Of a stretch of 64,000 bases of DNA, positions 56,415 through 64,000 are shown in pieces. Source of the stretch: Mactra quadrangularis (lineage: Eukaryota; Mollusca; Bivalvia; Venerida; Mactridae). Below the pieces are notes generated by a model, which was not told the origin of the DNA, ran no database searches, and worked only from the letters and a program-made list of their open reading frames with translations. Numbering within the stretch: position 1 is the stretch's first letter; every line of letters begins with the position of its first letter. The stretch covers positions 37,107,222-37,171,221 of the forward strand of contig CM046294.1 of assembly GCA_025267735.1 (NCBI GenBank), in the 5' to 3' direction. Both the position numbers and the translations under genes were made by a program.

Positions 56415-56732
56415 GGTTGAACAATGAAATCTTCATATTTAGATGATTTATTTCCACAATGGTCTGCTCTTACCTTATAAGGTAATTGTATATTTTAAAC
56501 ATTGAGTTTGTCACCTGATTCTGTATGTACAAAAGTACAAGTTTTGTCTCTATTGGAGCTTTTACTCAGTTTCCACAATTTCTAATCCCCCAAAAATACT
56601 CAACTTGCTATTTTACCCAAAAACTAATTCTCACTTAAATCAAGAGATCGAGACATGAACATTCCTACTTTGCTGGGTAAACTTATACTTCATTGATTCT
56701 TATCCAATTCTGTTGCATATTGACCTCTTTTT
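56415..56732. other. 3' UTR or flank of the preceding exon
   Basis: No clear AATAAA. The Helentron-like element begins at 56733. Confidence 0.3.
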
Positions 56733-59276
56733 ATACGCCCGTTTTGAAAAAACGGTCGTATAATGTAATGATGTTGTCCGTCGGTCCGTCTGTCCGTCCG
56801 TGGACAATTGCTTGTCCGGATGATAACTCAAGAAAAGATGTACCTAGGTTCCTCAAATTTTATGTGTGGATAGCCCTTGGGTGGAGGAGGTTCCCTATTG
56901 ATTTGGAGACCCCAGGGTCAAAGGTCAAGGTCACTGGGACTTAAAATAGGTAAAACTTGTCCGGACAATAACTGAACTACCAATGTACCTAGGTTCACCA
57001 AATTTTATGTAAAAGTAGCCCATGTGTCAAAGATGTTCCCTATTGGTTTTGGGGCCCATGGGTCAAAGGTCAAGGTCACAGTGGCATCATATGGGAAAAA
57101 AACTTGTCCTGACAATAACTGAACAACCAATCAACCTAGGTTCACCAAATTTTATGTGAGAGTAGCCCATGTGTCAAGGATGTTCCCAATTGGTTTTGGG
57201 GCCCCTGGGTCAAAGGTCAAGGTCACAGGGGCATCATATTGAACAACCTTGTCTGGACGATAACTCAACAACGACTGTACCTAAGTTCACCAAATTTTAT
57301 GTGAAGGTAGCCCATGTGTCAAGGATGTGCCCTATAGGTTTATGGGGCCCCAGGTTCAAAGGTCAAGGTCACAGTGGCATAATATGGAAAAACTTTGTCC
57401 AGACAATAACTGAACCACCAATGTACCTAGGTTCACCAAATTTTATGTGAGAGTAGCCCATGTGTCAAGGATATGCCCTATTGGTTTTGGGGCCCCTGGG
57501 TCAAAGGTCAAGGTCACTGGGGCATCATATTGAAAAACATTGTCCGTGTAATAACTCAACAATGACTGTACCTAGGTTCACCAAATTTCATGTGAGAGTA
57601 GCCCATGCGTCAAGGATGTGCCTTATCAGTTTTGGGGAAACAGGGTCAAGTTTAAACCTTCAACCAGAAGATATCAAATTACCAAGCTGTGACTTCATAT
57701 GTTCATTCAATATGTTAATAAAGTCAAAATGGCAAACAATAAAGTCTTGTCCGGACAATAACTGAACCACCAATTTCCCTTGGTTCACCAAATTTTATGC
57801 GAGGGTAGCCCTTGTGTCAAGGATATGCCCTATTGGTTTTGGGGCTCCTGGGTCAAAGGTCAAGGACACAGGAGCATCATATTGAAAAACCTTGTCCGGA
57901 CAATAACTCATCAACGACTGTACCTAGGTTCAAAAAATTTTATGTAAAGGTAGCCCTTGTGTCAAGGATGTTCCCTATAGGTTTTGGGGTCCCAGGTTTA
58001 AAGGTCAAGGTCACAGAGGCATCATATGGAAAAACTTTGTCCAGACAATTACTGAACCACCAATCTACCTAGGTTCACCAAATTTTATGTGAGAGTAGCC
58101 CATGTGTCAAGGTTAAGCCCTAAAGGTTTTGGGACCCCTGGGTCAAAGGTCAAGGTCACAGTGGCATCATATTGAAAAACATTGTCCGGGTAATAACTCA
58201 ACAATGACTGTACCTAGGTTCACCAAATTTTATGTGAAGGTAGCCCTTGTGTCAAGGATGTGCCCTATAGGTTTTTGGGACCCAGGTTCAAAGGTCAAGG
58301 TCACAGAGGCACCATATGGAAAAACTTTGTCCAGACAATAACTGAACCACCAATCTACCTAGGTTCACCAAATTTTATGTGAGAGTAGCCCATGTGTCAA
58401 GAATATGCCCAATTGGTTTTGGGGCCCCTGGGTCAAAGGTCAAGGTCCAACCAATAACTCAACAAGGACTGTACCTAGGTTCACCAAATTTTATGTGAGA
58501 GTAGCCCATGTGTCAAGGATGTTCTCTATTGGTTTTGGGGCCCCTAGGTCAAGTTTTAACCTTCAACCAGAAGATATCAAATTACCAAGCAGTGACTTCA
58601 AATGTTCAATCAATATGTTAATAAAGTCAAAATGGCAAACAATGGAAATAATGCTATATTTAATAAGTAACATGAATCTAGTTCACCAAATTTTATGTGA
58701 GGGTAGCCCATGTGTCAAGGAGGTTCCCTATTGGTGTTGAGGCCCCTGGGTCAAAGGTGAAGGTCACAGGGTCATCATATGGAAAAATCTTGTCCAGACA
58801 ATAACTTAACAATGATGGTACCTTGGTTAACAAATTTTATGTGGAGCAGCCCATTTGTCAAGGAGTAATGTGCTGATAGCTCTTTTGTAGAGGATGTTCC
58901 CTTTTGATTTGGAGACCCCAGGGTAAAGTCACAAGGCAATCATGAAGAAAAACCTTGTCCAACAACCAACTTTATCTAAGATCTCCAAATTTTATGTATC
59001 AATACACTTTGGGTCAAGGGTGAGAACTTTTGGTTCTGAGGCCCCAGGGTCAAGGTCACTGGAAGTTAGTATGGGAAAACTTTGTGCCGGTGATAACTCA
59101 ACCATGGCTGTACCTAGGTTCTCAAAATCTTTGCTTTGGATACCCCTCCAGTTAAGGATGGGACCTATTCTGAGATCCCGGGGTCATTGGTCAAGGTCAC
59201 AGGGACTTCATATGAGATAGAACACAGCATGGACTGCACACGGGCGTATAATGCCCCGCCCAGCGGAGCTCTTGTT
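56733..59276 (+). mobile_element. Pearl-type Helentron-like element, family A, complete
   Basis: Starts ATACGCCCGTTTTGAAAAAA; the 3' CGGGCGTATA is the reverse complement of the start. CCGT microsatellite at about 56778-56812. About ten units of 145-147 bp follow (unit starts measured at 56988, 57135, 57280, 57426, 57571). The last third has longer, diverged units. Ends CCCCGCCCAGCGGAG hairpin and CTCTTGTT. No transposase or Rep/helicase frame, so non-autonomous. Confidence 0.9.
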
Positions 59277-60858
59277 TATATCTGAATCAAAGGTGGCTTG
59301 CACAGTCTAAACAAAAGACACTCTTTAAATGCAAGTTTTGGTATCCAAGTTAAGAGTCAGTTTCTTCACTCTATATGTGAGATATATAACACTTAAAATG
59401 GTAGTTTTTACCCATGTTTAATTTGTGGCCAGTTTCTTCACTATAAGTACAACCAACAGGTTTACATGTATGCTTACTATTCTGTCTAGATCGTGAAATG
59501 GTGCCAAAATCGACACTGTTTCTCGATCTAGACAGTGTACTAGCTACAGCTAATTTTTTTATGATACTGTTTCCATACATCAAATAACAAAGTTTAAGGT
59601 CAAACTTGAACCTCTACAATCAATGTTAATTTTTTCATGGTATATAGTCATCAGTTTGTTAACAAACTCTTTTTTGTCAGCTAAAGAATAGGAAAGAAGC
59701 AAGTGGCACATAAAATAGCCATCACATTTCTTGTCTGAAATGAGTCTGTAAGATGTAACTGTTTACTCTGAATCTTCTGCTCAAATTATTTTTCTACATT
59801 GCTTACTTTTCTGCTTGACTTAATTAGTTCATGAAGGATTAAGAGCTGATGGTCAAAAATCACAGGATCAACTGGAACTGTTCAGGGAAAGAAAAGTATC
59901 ATGTATTTTATGCCATGTTTGATTGTCATTCAATTATCTGTCTGGAAAGCAAGATTGGTGAAAAATAATTTTAGATTGTGTTGTAATTGTAAATCATAAT
60001 GACTAGAGACCCTGTTGTTTAGTCCAAGAAAAAGTGGTAATATAAATGGCATTTTAGATTGCAAATTTGGTACTGACAAATCTGTTTGAAGAGATACAGT
60101 GTTATCTTATTAGAATAACTTGTAGAAACTTAGTATAGTTAAATTTTATTCAACTGTCACTGGCACAAACATTAATCCCTTGTATTTAAATACCTACTAC
60201 AGTACTTTTGACTTGTGGTCAATAAAATTGTTAACCATATTTATGTAAAATAGCTGGGTTAATGTATGCCCTATTGACAGTTGAATCAAATTTAACTATA
60301 TGAGTCCATATATAAATCAAGAAAGTGCATCACTGAAGTTTTTTACCAATTTGTTTGTCTTTTACAGTAACATCGTGGTAGGACTGCTACATATAGTATT
60401 GCTTAGAGCTTAGACTACAGTCAAACTTGAAACAGAAACACCCTGGATCATGTGTGTGTCATGTAGTGACAAGAAAGAATGACACATAAAGGTATATTTT
60501 TGGTTATTGCTGTTATTTAATTGATAGATTATTAAGCATTTGGTTCTCAGCTGTTCTGCTACAACTCAACCCATGGACAACTCAACTCAAAGAAGGGACA
60601 AACTTAAGTGGGTCAATTACTTTTAGGGTTCAGAGAATTCAATCAAACCAGGTAATTCCAATCACACCGGCCGGTGCAGTCCCCAGGCAAAAACACTGTA
60701 TATACATATAAGGCGTATAACTCAAAATGGTTGTTTTTAACCAAGTTCAATTAAAGGCCAGTTTCTCCATTATAAATAATTTTACTTCATAGATTTCTAC
60801 ATGCATGTAGCTAAGGCTTTGCGCTTTTAAATAATACCAAGATTGTTTGCATATGTTG
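59277..60858. other. Anonymous AT-rich DNA with one exon-like piece
   Basis: At 60378-60491 a stretch is bounded by an excellent acceptor (TTGTCTTTTACAG) and a donor (AAAG|GTATAT). All frames contain stops, so it would be a non-coding exon. Nothing else recognised. Confidence 0.35.
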
Positions 60859-60866
60859 CATAATAT

Positions 60867-61745
60867 CAGTGATGGCACTTAATTGACCAGGGTGGTATAA
60901 ACCAGCGGTTAAAACTGGTTTTAACTGTCCCAGTCAATACTCCCAAAGTGGTCAATACTGGTCGATTGGGATGTTAATACTATTTTTTCTACATTTAAAA
61001 TACAAAAAATGTACTTGTTTCTTTTAAACATTAAGAATTCATTGTTGTATCACTTTAAAGCAACAGAAATAGTCAGGGTAGTGAAATTATATAAGCCGCC
61101 TGGCTAGCTCAGTTGGTAGCACACAAGTCTATTGTTTTAGGGGTCGTGGGTTCGATTTCTGGGCGGGGCATACTTTTGTGCAGCTTGGTCATGAAATTAT
61201 TTCAATGGTCATTCTCCCTCCTACCAATGTTTATTATGTAGGGCAGTTGTCAGTCACTGACAAATGTATGCCCTTAGTAGTTGGTTAATGCTATGATATT
61301 GTAATATTGCTATGAACCAAAGTTGACTTAACTTATTCAAGAGGTCCATTTTATGACTTCAGAACACTATTATTCATGAATCTTAAACAAAGATTTGAAA
61401 CATTTATTATGTATTAAAAGAAGTCTCTGCTGATATCTCAAGTTATCTCCCTTGGCAATTATCAAGGTGGTCAATTCAAATTTTCTTAAAATTTTTGGTT
61501 TTAAACAAAAAAAATACATAAAAAAAAGAAATATTTTATAAACTTTAAACCATATTGTAGTAAGATAATAGTAAACTAGCCCCTAACATAACATGTACTG
61601 CTGTTTAAACAACTATATTATAATTATGTAAGCTGACTTTCAATCAACGAGTATTAACCACTATTGACCAGTATTAGATGGTTAAAACCAGTATTGACCA
61701 CCTGCCTGGTCAATACTCAATTGACTGGGCAATATGCCAACCCTG
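60867..61745. mobile_element. hAT element with perfect 8 bp target duplication and nested SINE
   Basis: Ends CAGTGATGGCACTTAATTG and inverted CAGGGTTGGCATATTG. CATAATAT flanks both sides exactly (60859-60866, 61746-61753). Both arms contain many copies of GGTCAATACTGG and GGTTTTAAC in opposite orientation. Non-autonomous. An S2 SINE lies at 61095-61290. Confidence 0.85.
61095..61290 (+). mobile_element. tRNA-derived SINE, family S2, tail-less, nested in hAT element
   Basis: GCCGCCTGGCTAGCTCAGTT head, GGTTCGATTTC B box, CATTCTCCCTCCTACCAATG body. Confidence 0.9.
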
Positions 61746-61755
61746 CATAATATAC

Positions 61756-61758
<3 letters not shown>

Positions 61759-61842
<84 letters not shown>
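61759..61842. repeat. (AT)n microsatellite, 42 repeats
   Basis: Uninterrupted AT dinucleotides. IY-type frames on both strands across it are artefacts. Confidence 0.98.
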
Positions 61843-61846
<4 letters not shown>

Positions 61847-62090
61847 TGTTTGCTTTGGGACCGTGCCAGCTGCCTGTGACTCCAGTCACATAATAATTGA
61901 AGGGCTCAATGTAAAAGGGTACCTGTCTCCATTTTAGTACTTTACGAGAAAAACACATTTAAAAAAAAAAAAAAAATTGATCGAAACAAAAATTGTTTCA
62001 ATAGTTAGCAATTTTTTTCTTAGAATTTCGAGCAAATTGTGTGTAAATACTTCAAGGAAGTAAGTTTTTGTGCTAATTCCATTACTTTTT

Positions 62091-64000
62091 ATACGCCCGT
62101 TTTGAAAAAACGGTCGTATTATGTTATGCTGTTGTCCGTCTGTCCGTCTGTCCGTCTGTCCGTCCGTGGACAATTGCTTGTCCGGATGATAACTCAAGAA
62201 AGGATGAACCTAGGTTCCTCAAATTTTATGTGTTGATAGCCCTTGGGTGGAGGAGGTTCCCTATTGATTTTGAGACCCCAGGGTTAAAGGTCAAGGTCAC
62301 TGGGACTTAAAATAGGTAAAACTTGTCCGTACAATATCTGAACCACCAATGTACCTAAGTTCACCAAATTTAATGTAAGAGTAGCCCATGTGTCAAAGAT
62401 GTTCCCTATCGGTTTTGGGGCCCCTGCGTCAAAGGTCAAGGTCACAGTGGCATCATATGGGAAAAAAACTTGTCCTGACAATAACTTAACAACCAATCTA
62501 CCTAGGATCACCAAATTTTATGTGAGAGAAGCCCATGTGTCAAGGATGTTCCCAATCGGTTTTGGGGCCCCTGGGTCAAAGGTCAAGGTCACAGGGACAT
62601 CAAATTGAAAAACCTTGTCCGGACCATAACTCAACAACGCCTGTACCTAGGTTCACCAAATTTTATGTAAGAGTAGCCCATGTGTCAAAGATGCGCCCTA
62701 TAGGTTTATGGGGTTCCAGGTTCAAAGGTCAAGGTCACAGGGGCATTATATGGAAAAACTTTGTCCGGACAATAAATGAAACACCAATGTACCTAGGTTC
62801 ACCAAATTTCATGTGAGAGTAGCCCATGTGTCAAGGATATGCACAATTGATTTTGGGGCCCCTGGGTCAAAGGTCAAGGTCACAGTGGCATCAAATTGAA
62901 AAACATTGTCCGGGTAATAACTCACTAATGACTGTACCTAGGTTCACCAAATTTCATGTGAGAGTAGCCCATGTGTCAAGGATGTACCTTATCAGTTTTG
63001 GGAAAACAGGGTTAAGTTTAAATCTTAAACCAGAAGATATCAAATTACCAAGCTGTGACTTCAAATGTTCTATCAATATGTTTATAAAGTCAAAACGGCA
63101 AACAATGAAACACTTGTCCAGACAATAACTGAACCACCAATGTACCTAGGTTCTCCAAATTTTATGTGAGGGTAGCCCTTGGGTAAAGGTTATGCCCTAT
63201 TGGTTTTGGGGTTCCTGGGTCAAAGGTCAAGGTCACAGAGGCATCATATTGAAAATCCTTGTTTGGACAATAACTCATCAACTACTGTACCTAGGTTCAC
63301 AACATTTTATGTGAAGGTAGCCCTTGTGTCAAGGATGTTCCCAATAGGTTTTTGGGCCCCAGACCCAAAGGTCAAGGTCACAGAGGGATCATATGGAAAA
63401 ACCTTGTCCAGACAATAACTGAACAACCAATGTACCTAGGTTCACTAAATTTGGCGTGAAAGTAGCCCATGTGTCAAGGTTATGCCCTATTGGTTTTGGG
63501 GCACCTTGGTCAAAGGTCAAGGTCACAGGGGCATCATATTGAAAAACATTGTCTGGATAATTACTCAACAATGATTGTACCAAAGTTCACCAAATTTCAT
63601 GTGAGATTAGCCCATGTGTCAAGAATGTACCTTATCAGTTTTGGGAAAACAGGGTTAAGTTTAAATCTTAAACCAGAAGATATCAAATTACCAAGCTGTG
63701 ACTTCAAATGTTCTATCAATATGTTTATAAAGTCAAAACGGCAAACAATGAAACACTTGTCCAGACAATAACTGAACCACCAATGTACCTTGGTTCTCCA
63801 AATTTTATGTGAGGGTAGCCCTTGGGTAAAGGTTATGCCCTATTGGTTTTGGGGCTCCTGGGTCAAAGGTCAAGGTCACAGGGGCATCATATTGAAAATC
63901 CTTGTTTGGGCAATAACTCATCAACTACTGTACCTAGAGTCACAAAATTTTATGTGAGGGTAGCCCTTTTGTCAAGGATGTTCCCAATAGGTTTTTGGGC
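62091..64000 (+). mobile_element. Pearl-type Helentron-like element, family A, cut by window end
   Basis: Same start as the 56733 copy, CCGT/CTGT microsatellite at about 62132-62168, then units of about 146 bp. A block beginning near 62980 recurs 643 bp later with very high identity, so units are duplicated in groups. The 3' end is beyond the window. Confidence 0.9.

Noticed and set aside
61678..61958. Frames with long IY repeats
   Set aside because: Translation of the (AT)n microsatellite.

Overview
The window is nuclear DNA of an animal, most likely a bivalve mollusc. It is strongly AT-rich, has no operons or long open frames, contains exons flanked by GT/AG splice sites, and is dominated by repeats typical of bivalve genomes: pearl/Helentron-like elements with CCGT microsatellites and arrays of 145-168 bp units, two tRNA-derived SINE families, and many small inverted-repeat DNA transposons. 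I cannot name the species.

Genes: three sets of exons are supportable, all on the plus strand. (1) Phase-compatible exons at 8056-8121, 8895-9009 and perhaps 13585-13710 encode part of an unidentified protein with one hydrophobic segment. (2) Exons at 17097-17221 and 18143-18294 encode the first half of a SET (lysine methyltransferase) domain, and a last exon at 22350-22573 probably belongs to the same gene. The exon for the catalytic second half of SET was not found, so the gene is broken here or its exon is very diverged. (3) Two last coding exons of an unidentified cysteine-rich protein lie at 53715-53813 and 56352-56414. A candidate promoter and first exon with NRF1-type and YY1-type motifs lies at 9420-9517.

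Layout: 1-5.6 kb holds a SINE, the 3' end of a Helentron-like element, clusters of a CATGGTTGACCATG motif, duplications and a 112 bp tandem array. 5.6-8.6 kb holds foldback elements and SINEs. 9-12.2 kb holds a 5' Helentron-like end, an LTR remnant with a tRNA-Ser primer-binding site, and a foldback repeat containing a nested mariner-type MITE. 14.5-18.3 kb holds a pogo-like MITE and the SET exons. 18.7-21.9 kb is a minisatellite split by a 2.6 kb hAT-like insertion. 25.5-27.6 kb holds a MITE, 47 bp and 51 bp minisatellites and a SINE. 28.6-32.7 kb is a pearl-type element carrying two nested Helentron-like insertions. 33-56 kb is mostly anonymous introns or intergenic DNA with scattered MITEs, SINEs and small Helentron-like copies. 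56.7-59.3 kb is a complete pearl-type element, 60.9-61.7 kb a hAT element with a perfect 8 bp target duplication, and a second pearl-type element runs from 62.1 kb off the window end.

The best signals are structural. A paralogous empty site proves a Helitron-style insertion without target duplication. Several unrelated families share one end architecture. Nuclear-receptor half-site motifs recur in each array unit. Target duplications are exact for a hAT MITE, a second hAT element and two Mutator-like MITEs. Most short open frames in the window come from repeats and are not listed as genes.
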